The translations under genes and the position numbers were made by a program. 64,000 nucleotides of DNA from Spirochaetota bacterium (GTDB taxonomy: Bacteria > Spirochaetota > Spirochaetia > Treponematales > Treponemataceae), in NCBI GenBank assembly GCA_023398165.1, contig JAEWSQ010000007.1, positions 1 to 64,000 of the forward strand, written 5' to 3'. Below the pieces are notes generated by a model. It saw only the letters and a list, made by a program, of their open reading frames with translations. It did not search any database and was not told the origin of the DNA. Positions 24,689 through 33,960 of the stretch are shown in pieces (position 1 is the stretch's first letter; each line of letters begins with the position of its first letter).

Positions 24689-27013
24689 TTATTTAGTGTT
24701 TTTTTTCATTAGAGATTTATACACAAGCGGTAATCGGAGTGCATTACTAACAACACTGATAGAACTTAATGCCATGGCAAAGCCTGCAATCATCGGGTTT
24801 AATAAAATGCCTGTTAAAGGATACAGTATGCCGGCAGCGAGGGGCAGCCCAGTGAGATTATATATAAATGCCCAGAAGAGATTCTGTTTAATGACGCGGA
24901 GAGTTGCTCTGCTTAACAGCACTGCATCTCGAATGGAATCGATTGTCGAGTGCATTAATACAATATCGCCGGATTCAATTGCAGTGTCGCTTCCCTTTCC
25001 CATTGCCGCTCCAATGTCGGCCTGCACAAGGGCGGGCGAGTCGTTAATACCGTCTCCTGCCATAAGTACTGTCTTCCCTTCCTTTTGAAGATCTTCGATT
25101 ACACGGGCCTTGTCTTCCGGAAGAACTTGCGCGATTACCCGGTCTGCGCCGATTTTATTTCCTATGCTTTGTGCACTGCGTTTGTTGTCGCCGCTTAATA
25201 GAATAACTTCGAAGCCCATATCCCTTAGTGATTTGACGGCGCTTATGCTTGTCTCTTTAAGTTCATCTTCAAGCGCTGTTATTCCCGCAAGGATGGAATT
25301 ATAAGAAAGATATATGAGTGTTTTTCCTTCATTCTCAAGCCTTTCAATATCAGCTTCGGCACTCTGAACGTTTACATTGTTTTCTTTCATCAGCAGTATA
25401 TTCCCGGCTGATAGGGACACTTCTTGTCCTTCTTCTCCCGTGTTCAAGACCGCGGTGATGCCTTTTCCCGCTTTATTTTTTTCATCCTGAACAGCATATG
25501 CATTTTTGCTGATATTCCGTTTCTCAACTTCGTTTATGACAGCCTGTGCAAGCGGATGCGTACTGTTTTTTTCCAGCTGATACAGCATCTCAAGCAGAAC
25601 TGCTTCAGTCTTAATACCGGTTTTATCAGTATTGTATAAGCTGATTGAACTTACTGCTGGTTTACCCTTTGTCACGGTTCCTGTCTTATCGAGTACGACG
25701 GTTGTTGTCTTTTGCAGAATTTCAAGAATTTCGGCCGAGCGAATAAGGATGCCTTTTTTTGCTCCTTCTCCTGTTCCGACCATGACTGCAGCCGGAGTTG
25801 CAAGTCCGAGTGCGCAGGGGCAGGCGATAACGAGTACTGAGGTTAGAATTCTAAGTACAAAGTGAAACGACTGTCCGTTCAAGAACCATACAAGGGCGGA
25901 TACAAGGGCAATGCCGAGAACAGAAGGAACAAATATGCCGGATACTTTATCTGCAAACCTGGATATTGGCGCTTTTTTACTCTGTGCTTCTTCTATGAAG
26001 GAAATAATCTTTGATAATGTTGAGTTCTTAATAGTTTTACTAACTCTCATAATAAGCACTCCGCTTCCATTAAGTGTTCCGCCTATTACAAGTGATCCTT
26101 TAGCTTTATCGATGCTCATGCTCTCTCCTGTGATCATCGATTCATTTACATCGCTATTACCCTCAAGAACAATACCGTCCAGAGGGATGACGCTCCCCGG
26201 TTTGACAAGAAGAACTTCACCTTCTGCAATAGATTCAATATCAGCTTCTTTAGGAGGGAGTTTTAAATCGGGATTATCGTAGGAGGCGAGCACTACAGCC
26301 TTAGGAGGCTGAAGGGAAAGGAGAGAGGCTATTGCGCTCTGTGTCTTTTCAGTGCTCGAGCTTTCTATGTATTTACCTGTCATGACAAAGGTGAGAACGA
26401 CGGCTGCCGATTCGTAATATAAATTATGAACGTAGTGTGCATCATTTGAAACAAGAAAGGTTAAAAAAAGACTGTATAAAAATGAAGCAGAAGAACCGAT
26501 TGCAATGAGCGAATCCATATTAGGAGAAAAATGGAGGAGTGCTTTGAAACCGTGTATAAAAAAGTTCCTTCCGGTGTAAAGAACGGGTATTGTAAGAAGG
26601 AGCTGGATGAGGGCAAAGTTTACCGCAGCGTGATGGGGAGAAAAAATTTGTGGAAGGGGAAGAGGCTGGGGGAACATCTGTCCCATTGATATGTACATGA
26701 TAAGTACTGATAAAACCCATGATACGATGAGTTCAATTTGTTGAGATGCCTGAGTATGAGTCCTCTTTTCTTCTTTTGCCTTTGCTTTTTCCTTCGTATT
26801 TGACGGATCGAGTGCGGTGTAGCCTGATTTTGAAACTGCAGAAATTATGTCTTCCTTTGCTGTAATAGAGCCGTCCCACTCAACGGAAAGTTTTTTTGTG
26901 GTGAGGTTTACATCTGCCTGTTTAATGCCCTCGAGTTTTCTTACAGAACGCTCAACTGCTGAGCTGCAGGCTGCACAGGACATGCCTTCTATAATAAAGG
27001 TGTTTTTTTCCAT
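24689..27013 (-). CDS. copA: Copper-exporting P1B-type ATPase
   Basis: Exports Cu(I) across the inner membrane using ATP. The 774-residue protein has one N-terminal heavy-metal domain (GMSCAACS, Cys13 and Cys16). Eight membrane segments follow, with the ion-path motif CPCALGLATP, the actuator TGES, the phosphorylation site DKTGTVTKG and the hinge GDGINDSPAL. The start is supported by GGGAGG. It is monocistronic with no copper regulator or chaperone beside it. The CPC motif argues for Cu(I)/Ag(I), not Zn(II). Confidence 0.93.
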   Translation of the reverse strand: MEKNTFIIEGMSCAACSSAVERSVRKLEGIKQADVNLTTKKLSVEWDGSITAKEDIISAVSKSGYTALDPSNTKEKAKAKEEKRTHTQASQQIELIVSWVLSVLIMYISMGQMFPQPLPLPQIFSPHHAAVNFALIQLLLTIPVLYTGRNFFIHGFKALLHFSPNMDSLIAIGSSASFLYSLFLTFLVSNDAHYVHNLYYESAAVVLTFVMTGKYIESSSTEKTQSAIASLLSLQPPKAVVLASYDNPDLKLPPKEADIESIAEGEVLLVKPGSVIPLDGIVLEGNSDVNESMITGESMSIDKAKGSLVIGGTLNGSGVLIMRVSKTIKNSTLSKIISFIEEAQSKKAPISRFADKVSGIFVPSVLGIALVSALVWFLNGQSFHFVLRILTSVLVIACPCALGLATPAAVMVGTGEGAKKGILIRSAEILEILQKTTTVVLDKTGTVTKGKPAVSSISLYNTDKTGIKTEAVLLEMLYQLEKNSTHPLAQAVINEVEKRNISKNAYAVQDEKNKAGKGITAVLNTGEEGQEVSLSAGNILLMKENNVNVQSAEADIERLENEGKTLIYLSYNSILAGITALEDELKETSISAVKSLRDMGFEVILLSGDNKRSAQSIGNKIGADRVIAQVLPEDKARVIEDLQKEGKTVLMAGDGINDSPALVQADIGAAMGKGSDTAIESGDIVLMHSTIDSIRDAVLLSRATLRVIKQNLFWAFIYNLTGLPLAAGILYPLTGILLNPMIAGFAMALSSISVVSNALRLPLVYKSLMKKNTK

Positions 27014-27153
27014 TGAAGCCTCCCATATTGAACTTTACGCTTCATAGCTAATATACTCATACTATACAGATGAAAACAAGACAGTTGCAGTTAAAAACTA
27101 TATCTGTGTAAGTTAGTCACATATATAACCCTTAGATCTTAGGAAATTTTTAG

Positions 27154-27182
27154 TTGACATTCATGCAGTATGAATCCACAAT
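27154..27182 (+). promoter_or_regulatory. Promoter with embedded palindrome, cyclase gene
   Basis: TTGACA (27154-27159), a 17-nt spacer and CACAAT (27177-27182). The spacer holds an exact inverted repeat ATTCAT-GCAGT-ATGAAT (27159-27175), well placed for a repressor. The ATG follows at 27215 with AGGAG. Confidence 0.55.
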
Positions 27183-27214
27183 AAAGAGTATAAGCTTCTA
27201 TCAGGAGTAAAATA

Positions 27215-28741
27215 ATGATAAATGAAAAAGTTCTACCAGGTCTCGGATTAACAGAAAAAGAGTTCAGTGATATTGAATCTTATCAGAAGAGCAGAAACAG
27301 TGCAGTATTAACTATTATGTTTACAGACATACAGGGTTTTACTTCTCTTACCGAGGAACGCGGAGAATCATATGTTCATATGCTTCACAGTGAGCATGAT
27401 AAAATAATCGTTGACTGTGTTGAGCGCGATGGAGCCGGGATAATTATTAAGTATATTGGAGACTCAGTCATGGCCGCTTTTTCCGAACCCACTGCGGCTG
27501 TTGACCGGGCTTTGCAAATTCAAAAGCGCTTGTATGAGTTCAATCATGAACATCCTGAGCTTTCAGATCTGTATGTCAGAATAGGTCTTCATATGGGTCA
27601 GACCGTTCTTGAAAACAAAATGCATGTAGACCTCTTTGGAAGACATGTCAACAAGGCTTCGCGGATTGAAAGTCTGGCTGACGGAGGTCATATTTTTATT
27701 TCCTACCCGGTCTTTGACAGTATTAAGTCCTGGCTTATTGAATCAGGGGGTGCCGCCTACAAGTATCATGGTCAGTATATGCTCAAGGGAATAGATAAAC
27801 CGGAAGATATTTATGAAGTTTACAACATTAATCTTACTAAACCAAAAGCTCCGAAAAAAGGCAAAAAAAGAATAATCAGCGGTAAACTTCTTGTATTGTG
27901 TACAGCGGCACTGTGTTTACTATTGCTTGCATTACTTCTTGGACCGGGATTAATGCTTTCTAACGGAGCGAAAACATCTGATGCCTCTCTGCCGATACTG
28001 AGCGGTTCAAAAGAACCCGCTCAAGTTCTTTCTGACAAAGAGCAGCCCGAGCCTGTTTTGCAGGAAACCAGTGAAAATCAAAATGTGGCAAAAAATTCTT
28101 CCAAAATCGCTGAAGAGAGCGAAGTATATTTCATATCACTTAATGCACTGGAACCGATTTTGGATTTAACAACACCTCTTGTACTAATAGATGTTGAGGG
28201 CACAGATAATACTAAAAAGCCGCTGATTCCTATAACACCCGGCCGACATGTTATTCATTTTGTTGTATCCGATATTGTCAATTATTTTTATGAGTTTGAT
28301 GCCGGGCCGGGGAAAAATCTTCTTTCTGTTAAATTTGTCCGGTCAGAACTTCCCGGTGTTCAGGTAAATTTATTCTTACAGGATGACGAAAAACAGCAGA
28401 CACGAAAATCAGTTCAGGAATATTTTTATTATACAAGAGGCAATCTTGAGAAAAAAAATCTGACAGGGCAGATAGAAGTTTCAGTCAAGGGTGTACAGGA
28501 ATCGAGTGAGACTGCACAATTTACTATTCAATATTCTGTATTAATAGATAACAAAGAAAAGGCGAGGGATGTAATGACTGTCGACAGTCCTATGAACAGC
28601 AGCGGATCAACATATTCCGATCCGCTGATGCTTTTTGAAGATGACTATCATGCGTATTATGTACGGTATTCATACAATAATGATTCAATTCAGATCAATC
28701 TCGATGCAGCATTCAAAGATTTTTCAAAAATTAAATTTTAG
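27215..28741 (+). CDS. Class III adenylate cyclase with C-terminal extracytoplasmic domain
   Basis: A 508-residue protein predicted to make cAMP. The N-terminal cyclase domain (about 28-200) keeps all six key residues: metal-binding Asp38 (FTDIQGF) and Asp83 (IGDS), adenine-selecting Lys79 (IKYIGD) and Asp139 (VDLFG), and transition-state Asn146 and Arg150 (VNKASRIES). One membrane segment follows at about 228-248, then about 255 residues likely outside the cytoplasm with beta-rich content. This order, catalysis first and sensor last, is the reverse of the usual one. A cAMP-binding candidate in the window is the Crp-type regulator at 47.2 kb, though its ligand is unproven. Confidence 0.85.
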   Translation: MINEKVLPGLGLTEKEFSDIESYQKSRNSAVLTIMFTDIQGFTSLTEERGESYVHMLHSEHDKIIVDCVERDGAGIIIKYIGDSVMAAFSEPTAAVDRALQIQKRLYEFNHEHPELSDLYVRIGLHMGQTVLENKMHVDLFGRHVNKASRIESLADGGHIFISYPVFDSIKSWLIESGGAAYKYHGQYMLKGIDKPEDIYEVYNINLTKPKAPKKGKKRIISGKLLVLCTAALCLLLLALLLGPGLMLSNGAKTSDASLPILSGSKEPAQVLSDKEQPEPVLQETSENQNVAKNSSKIAEESEVYFISLNALEPILDLTTPLVLIDVEGTDNTKKPLIPITPGRHVIHFVVSDIVNYFYEFDAGPGKNLLSVKFVRSELPGVQVNLFLQDDEKQQTRKSVQEYFYYTRGNLEKKNLTGQIEVSVKGVQESSETAQFTIQYSVLIDNKEKARDVMTVDSPMNSSGSTYSDPLMLFEDDYHAYYVRYSYNNDSIQINLDAAFKDFSKIKF

Positions 28742-28790
28742 CTTGACTAATGTACCAAAAAGAATAATTTTAGTGTATGGAGGATAGCTT

Positions 28791-30074
28791 ATGAAAAATG
28801 TAGCCATAGTAAAAGTAACCGGGCGTGAAATAATCGATTCACGCGGAAACCCCACTGTTGAAGCTGAGGTTTTTTTATCTGACGGAACAAGCGCTTTTGG
28901 TGCATCCCCAAGCGGTGCTTCTACCGGTATCTATGAAGCTCTTGAGCTTCGCGATGGAGATAAGAAAAAGTTCGGAGGAAAAGGCGTAACAAAGGCCGTT
29001 AATAACATAAATACCATACTATCAAAAACGCTTGCCGGTATGAATCCCTATGATATTTATGCAGTAGATCAGGCGATGATCAAGGCAGATGGAACAAAAG
29101 ATAAATCTGTACTCGGAGCTAATGCAATACTTGCTGTTTCAATAGCATGCGCTCGTGCTTCTGCTCTGTCCCTCGGCATTCCCCTGTTTAAATTTATTGG
29201 CGGTATTAACGCTACCTTGCTTCCTGTTCCCATGATGAATATTTTAAATGGCGGTGCGCACGCCGCAAACACAGTAGATGTTCAGGAATTTATGATTATG
29301 CCCAAGGGCGCTCAATCATTTTCAGAGGGACTCCGATGGTGTACGGAAGTATACCATTCACTCGCAGGCATCTTAAAATCTAAGGGGCTTTTAAGCGGCA
29401 TCGGGGATGAGGGAGGTTTTGCACCAAATCTTTCAAGCGACAAGGAAGCGCTCGATTTAATTATGAGTGCAATAGATAAAGCCGGATATAAAGCCGGCAG
29501 TGATTTCGTTCTTGCCCTCGATGCGGCGGCAAGCGAGTGGAAGGGTGACGGTCTAGGAAAATACAAGATGCCCAAGAGCGGAAAAACGTATACTGCAAGG
29601 GATCTTGTCGATCATTGGAAAGATCTTTGCAATACCTATCCTATCTTTTCTATTGAAGACGGTCTTGATGAAGAGGACTGGGAAGGATGGAAACTTCTTA
29701 CTAAAGAATTAGGCAGTAAGATTCAGCTTGTTGGGGATGATCTTTTTGTGACGAATACGGAACGTTTAAAGAAGGGAATAGAACAGGGATGCGGCAACGC
29801 AATTCTTATTAAACTTAACCAGATCGGTACCGTATCGGAAACGCTGGAAGCAATTAAAATGGCTCATAGTGCAGGCTTTGCTGCAATTGTTTCTCACCGC
29901 TCAGGAGAAACAGAAGATACGACCATTGCAGATCTCGCCGTAGCTCTTAACGCAGGCCAAATAAAAACAGGCGCTCCTGCGCGTACTGAACGGGTTGCAA
30001 AATATAATCAGCTCATACGCATAGAGGAATCTATGGGTTCTAATGCGAAGTATGGGAAACTCAAGAGCTATTAA
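28791..30074 (+). CDS. eno: Enolase
   Basis: Converts 2-phosphoglycerate to PEP in glycolysis; 427 residues, standard length. Visible hallmarks are the SRGNPTVEAEV N-terminus, GASTGIYEALELRDGD, MMNILNGGAHA, SGIGDEGGFAPN, the metal ligands in LALDAAASEW, SIEDGLDEEDW and VGDDLFVTN, and the catalytic LIKLNQIGTVSET and VSHRSGETEDTTIADLAV. The RBS is GGAGGATA. It is monocistronic with its own terminator. Confidence 0.98.
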   Translation: MKNVAIVKVTGREIIDSRGNPTVEAEVFLSDGTSAFGASPSGASTGIYEALELRDGDKKKFGGKGVTKAVNNINTILSKTLAGMNPYDIYAVDQAMIKADGTKDKSVLGANAILAVSIACARASALSLGIPLFKFIGGINATLLPVPMMNILNGGAHAANTVDVQEFMIMPKGAQSFSEGLRWCTEVYHSLAGILKSKGLLSGIGDEGGFAPNLSSDKEALDLIMSAIDKAGYKAGSDFVLALDAAASEWKGDGLGKYKMPKSGKTYTARDLVDHWKDLCNTYPIFSIEDGLDEEDWEGWKLLTKELGSKIQLVGDDLFVTNTERLKKGIEQGCGNAILIKLNQIGTVSETLEAIKMAHSAGFAAIVSHRSGETEDTTIADLAVALNAGQIKTGAPARTERVAKYNQLIRIEESMGSNAKYGKLKSY

Positions 30075-30122
30075 CAGACTGATATTACTGAAAAGGAATG
30101 TTCACTGTTCATTGTGAAATCG

Positions 30123-30160
30123 AAAAGCCCGGAAAACAGCATTGTTCTTCGGGCTTTTTT
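30123..30160 (+). terminator. Intrinsic terminator of enolase
   Basis: AAAAGCCCG and CGGGCTTTTTT arms with a nested AACA/TGTT inner stem, ending in T6. It lies 49 bp after the eno stop. Confidence 0.88.
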
Positions 30161-30205
30161 ATGAGTGCTCAGCAGATGCAAAATAGTAAACCGAGAAAAC
30201 GGAAA

Positions 30206-30637
30206 TTAGTTATCCTGTGTAAGAATTATTTTAACCGGTTTGTAGTCTTCCGCACCGCAGATTTTTATCATCGCTGGTGTTAGAAGCTCTTTTGATATTG
30301 CAGTGAGTGTTTTTAAAAGCACACTTCCTTTACTGTCACAGGGAAATTCAAAAAAAGTACCGCTGTTGTCAGGAGCGCCGCCAAGACTTAGAAGAAAAGA
30401 GCGGAGTTCTTTAGGCATTGTTTTAAGATGTTTTATGCCGAATTTTAAACCTGTTTTTTTGTCTGCCAGGTAGAACTCTAAAAAAGTATAGGGATTATGC
30501 AGTTTGAGCCTGTAGCTTACTGTATGCGGAAGTTTTGCATCCTGAATATGCAGTTTGCCGGGCTTAAATATCATGGTTAATTTTGATGATTCAATAAGAT
30601 CATCAAGGGTTTGTTTCATTTCATTACAATCGTTCAT
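30206..30637 (-). CDS. Conserved-looking hypothetical protein
   Basis: A 143-residue soluble protein (MNDCNEMKQTLDDLIESS onwards) with no signal peptide and no family I recognise. A beta-alpha pattern is suggested (KLTMIFKPGKLHIQD, SYRLKLHNPYTFLEFYLAD, then LKTMPKELRSFLLSLGG and a C-terminal helix). The ATG at 30637 is chosen over one six codons earlier because a good promoter ends 8 nt upstream of it and no RBS is present. Confidence 0.5.
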   Translation of the reverse strand: MNDCNEMKQTLDDLIESSKLTMIFKPGKLHIQDAKLPHTVSYRLKLHNPYTFLEFYLADKKTGLKFGIKHLKTMPKELRSFLLSLGGAPDNSGTFFEFPCDSKGSVLLKTLTAISKELLTPAMIKICGAEDYKPVKIILTQDN

Positions 30638-30645
30638 AGAGTGCG

Positions 30646-30674
30646 AGTATAGCATAGTGAAGAGAAAATTGTAA
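30646..30674 (-). promoter_or_regulatory. Sigma-70 promoter abutting the start codon of the 143-residue protein
   Basis: On the minus strand, TTACAA (30674-30669), a 17-nt spacer and TATACT (30651-30646). The ATG begins after 8 nt. The intervening CGCACTCT has no Shine-Dalgarno character, so a leaderless transcript is predicted. Confidence 0.6.
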
Positions 30675-31499
30675 CTATCTTTTTTTAACCGGAATTACTA
30701 TAAATAAAACAAGAGCTGCAGCATAAGGAAGGGCAAGCAGCAGCCCGGAAGGAATGGAAGAGGATTGCAGAATATTAGATGCGTACTCTGCCGCTGCAAA
30801 TACAAGTACCGCTGCTGCAATACCTGTGCTTTTCTTTCTCCCTAAAAATACGGCTGCAAGAGCTATCCAGCCGCGGCCTGAGGAAATATTAGGTACAAAA
30901 GAAGAGACTTGCAGCACTAAAAAAATTCCTGCAAGGCTTGCGGAAAATCCAGAGAGGATCCACGAAATAGTCCGGTAGAATGAGGGATTTACTCCGCGCT
31001 CAAACAGAACATCAGGATCGCTTCCGGTAATTCTCAGCCTTCTTCCTGTTTTAGATTTTTGAAGAAGAAAAGCAAACAGAAGTATAAGAATGTAGGCCGA
31101 AGGAGTCAGTATGGTCCGGGCGGTTTGTGCTGTAGAAGAATTCAGCAGTTGAGATGAGGAAAGAACACCCTGTGTTTTATATATGACGGAAGAAAACAGT
31201 GAAATAACGCCGTTTGAAAAAAGATTGAATGCAAGGCCTGCTAAAAACGGGTTTGCTCCTGTTTTTTCTGTGAATAGGGAAATGAGGCATAATAGAATCA
31301 TGCAGATAAGGCATGAAAAAAAGGCTCCAGGAAAAGGACTATTACAAATATCAGTAAATGTGTAAAACAAAAATGCGCTTAAATTTATTGCTCCGTCAAT
31401 GAAGACTGCCATAACTCCGGCGAGTTCGCTTACAAGCGCTCCAGAGGAAGCAAGGAGAAGAGGAACACCTGCTGCAAGAATATCAGTCAGTGTATTCAT
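30675..31499 (-). CDS. ABC importer permease (RfuD-like)
   Basis: A 274-residue inner-membrane permease of the BPD_transp_2 type (nucleoside/riboflavin/simple-sugar importers), with about eight to nine hydrophobic segments. SSGRGWIALAAVFLGRKK is the usual coupling motif of this subfamily. Its ATG overlaps the upstream permease stop (ATGA) and GGAAGGAG precedes it. It is the last gene of a four-gene operon whose order matches treponemal rfuABCD, so riboflavin is the best substrate guess; purine nucleosides are the main alternative. Confidence 0.7.
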   Translation of the reverse strand: MNTLTDILAAGVPLLLASSGALVSELAGVMAVFIDGAINLSAFLFYTFTDICNSPFPGAFFSCLICMILLCLISLFTEKTGANPFLAGLAFNLFSNGVISLFSSVIYKTQGVLSSSQLLNSSTAQTARTILTPSAYILILLFAFLLQKSKTGRRLRITGSDPDVLFERGVNPSFYRTISWILSGFSASLAGIFLVLQVSSFVPNISSGRGWIALAAVFLGRKKSTGIAAAVLVFAAAEYASNILQSSSIPSGLLLALPYAAALVLFIVIPVKKR

Positions 31500-32491
31500 G
31501 ATTTTCTCCTTCCTGTTTTTGAAACAGATATGACGAGCAGTACCGAAGCTTGAATAATTGAAGTCATATTAAACGATACGTTATTCGTCAGTACCGCATA
31601 GTCTGATGCGGTGAACATATACGACAATAAAAGGGCTGAAGGCAGCAGCAAGAGCGGATGACTTTTGGCGATGAGTGCTACAGTGAGCGCATTCCAACCC
31701 ATGCCGAGGTAAAAACCCTGATGAGCTGTATAGTACATGCCGGTGACAGCAAAATATCCGCAGAGTCCGTGAAAGGAACCGGATGCGCACATTGCGAGTA
31801 TGCTGTACTTGTTTACAGGCAGTCCAGAATACTGTGCGAACTCTCGAGCCTTCCCGCTTATTCTAAAAAGTGAACCCGGCCGTGTTTTATACAGAAGTAT
31901 GTAGAATACTACACATAGTGCAATGATAATAAAAAAAGAGATGTTTACTTTTGACGGCGGTAAAAGAGAAGGAAGGGTAAACTGCTCAGGAATAGACGGA
32001 GTTGCCAGAAGGTTTTGTTTTTTATCGCGCAGAGGATTTGCTATTGCCCAGTCTATAAGTGGAATAAGTGAGGCTGACAGTAAGAAACTTGACAGAAGTT
32101 CGCTCGTCCTGCGGTATATTTTTAAAAGTGCAGGTATAAGTGTTAACACTGCGCATCCGGCAATTACGCAGACGGCAGCGGCAAGGGGCGACAAAAAAGA
32201 ATTAAATCTGTTTAATATAACAGAAGTAATTAAACCTCCTGCGTATACCTGACCTTCTCCTCCAAGGTTTATATTTCCGGAAAGGAGTGCTAATGAGGCG
32301 CCAAGTGAAGCAAACAATAAGAGCGATGAGGTATTAAGCATGGAACCGAAAAAATACGGGGAAGCAAACGGAGAACTAAAAAAAGACACTACAGCGGAGA
32401 AGGGGTTTTCGGAAAAAATACTGACCAGTATTACGGCAGAGGCGAAGCCTGAGGCAAGTGCTGAAAGCGAAGGAGTCAAAAATTTTTTCAC
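31496..32491 (-). CDS. ABC importer permease (RfuC-like)
   Basis: A 331-residue inner-membrane permease, same BPD_transp_2 family as its neighbour, with about nine hydrophobic segments. GNINLGGEGQVYAGGLI and GMGWNALTVALIAK are motifs typical of nucleoside-type importers. The GTG start overlaps the ATPase stop (GTGA), giving translational coupling. It should heterodimerise with the 274-residue permease to form the translocation path. Confidence 0.7.
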   Translation of the reverse strand: MKKFLTPSLSALASGFASAVILVSIFSENPFSAVVSFFSSPFASPYFFGSMLNTSSLLLFASLGASLALLSGNINLGGEGQVYAGGLITSVILNRFNSFLSPLAAAVCVIAGCAVLTLIPALLKIYRRTSELLSSFLLSASLIPLIDWAIANPLRDKKQNLLATPSIPEQFTLPSLLPPSKVNISFFIIIALCVVFYILLYKTRPGSLFRISGKAREFAQYSGLPVNKYSILAMCASGSFHGLCGYFAVTGMYYTAHQGFYLGMGWNALTVALIAKSHPLLLLPSALLLSYMFTASDYAVLTNNVSFNMTSIIQASVLLVISVSKTGRRKS

Positions 32492-33951
32492 TGCAGTTTT
32501 CCCCCTGTGAGTTTTAAGCGTATGTCTGCAATAGAATTCAATGTTTCATCAGATGAAGAACTGACTACAAGAACAGCACATCCTGTATCTGCAAGAGACC
32601 GTATATTTTTGCATAACGATAGTGATGCTGCCTTATCCAATCCTGCAGCAGGTTCAAAAAGAAGAAGAACTTCAGGATCAGTAGACAGTTCTCTTTCAAG
32701 TACTAAACGCTGGAGCATGCCCCCGGAAAGATTCCTAACCGGCTCATCTATATCAATACTGATCATTTCGTTTGCTATGATGCTTCTAGAAAAATCTTCA
32801 TCCTCATCTTTGGTTCTCTTTGATTTTCCATAGATGGTAAGCATTTCAAAAATGGAAATATCAGGGTGGGATGCTCTATGCGTTTTATCTGAAGGAATTA
32901 CAGCGCCCCGTAAACTGCGGATGCGCCTTGGTGTGAGCGGAGATTTCGACGTGAATGTGAAACCCTGGAAGGTAATCGTTCCAAAAAAGGGAACAGGTTC
33001 AATACCGGTTAGAATTTCTTCAAGAGTCTCTATACCGCTTTCTCTTTGCCCCTGTATAAGGGTGACCGCGCTCTTGTACACTGAAAACGAAAGTGAAAAA
33101 AGGGAAGTTCTGTTTTTTTCACGGCATGTCAGCTGAGTAACTTTTAATACAGGATGAGATACGTCGGCATCAGCATGTTCCTTATTTAAAAGAAATGCTT
33201 CATTTTTTTCATACAAGGAAGGATCAAAAAGCTCTTTGTGGAGAGCTTTATACTGTACGGGTGAGGATACTGTATTCTCCGAAGAATACACAAGACGTCC
33301 CTTTTTTAATACTGATATATGAGAAGAATGTTTTAACGCATCTTCAATATTGTGAGTTATAAAAAGAACTGCGAGGCCGTTTGCAGCTTGCGCATGCAGC
33401 GCTGAGAAAAAGTTTTCGCGTTCTTTGTCATCGAGGTAGGCTGTCGGTTCATCAAGTATAAGCAGACGCGGGTTTTTATATAAAGCGCATAAGAGTTCGG
33501 TATAAAACACCTGTGAAGCCGGTATGTATTTTACTTTCTGCTTCAGCGGAACCTGAATATGCCACTGTTCTTTAATTCTCTCAAGTTTCTTTAAAGCACC
33601 GGCAGCCTTTTCTATTCCAAGCGTGCAGTTTTCAAGTACGGTTAATTCTTCCGCTGCAAACGGTCTTTGATGAACCATCACGATACCCGCATCCTGTGCA
33701 TCCTGCGGACAGGAAAAGAAAACCGGAGAAGAAGGAACGGCTGCAGTTTCGAATGGATTGGCTCCCGCAAGAAGGGAGCCTGAAGTCGGTTTTTGAGAGC
33801 CGCTCAGTATTGAAGCGAGCGTCGATTTTCCCGCTCCGTTTTCACCGAGCAGTGCATGTATACATCCGGAACGGATGCTTATAGTAACATCATCAAGCGC
33901 CTTTTTGTGTGCAAACAGTTTTGTAATACTTTGTGTGCTCAGACAGAACAT
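32488..33951 (-). CDS. ABC importer double ATPase with one degenerate site (RfuB-like)
   Basis: A 487-residue protein with two fused nucleotide-binding domains. The first has a good Walker A (LLGENGAGKSTL, about residue 35) and Walker B (LLILDEPTAYLD), but its LSGGQ signature is replaced by PASQVFYTELL. The second has a good signature (NLSGGMLQRL) but a ruined Walker A (GQRESGIETL) and Walker B (LLLFEPAAGLD). Since sites form between Walker A of one half and the signature of the other, one complete and one dead site are expected. Its ATG is 9 nt after the binding-protein gene. Confidence 0.8.
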   Translation of the reverse strand: MFCLSTQSITKLFAHKKALDDVTISIRSGCIHALLGENGAGKSTLASILSGSQKPTSGSLLAGANPFETAAVPSSPVFFSCPQDAQDAGIVMVHQRPFAAEELTVLENCTLGIEKAAGALKKLERIKEQWHIQVPLKQKVKYIPASQVFYTELLCALYKNPRLLILDEPTAYLDDKERENFFSALHAQAANGLAVLFITHNIEDALKHSSHISVLKKGRLVYSSENTVSSPVQYKALHKELFDPSLYEKNEAFLLNKEHADADVSHPVLKVTQLTCREKNRTSLFSLSFSVYKSAVTLIQGQRESGIETLEEILTGIEPVPFFGTITFQGFTFTSKSPLTPRRIRSLRGAVIPSDKTHRASHPDISIFEMLTIYGKSKRTKDEDEDFSRSIIANEMISIDIDEPVRNLSGGMLQRLVLERELSTDPEVLLLFEPAAGLDKAASLSLCKNIRSLADTGCAVLVVSSSSDETLNSIADIRLKLTGGKLQ

Positions 33952-33960
33952 AAAGACATA

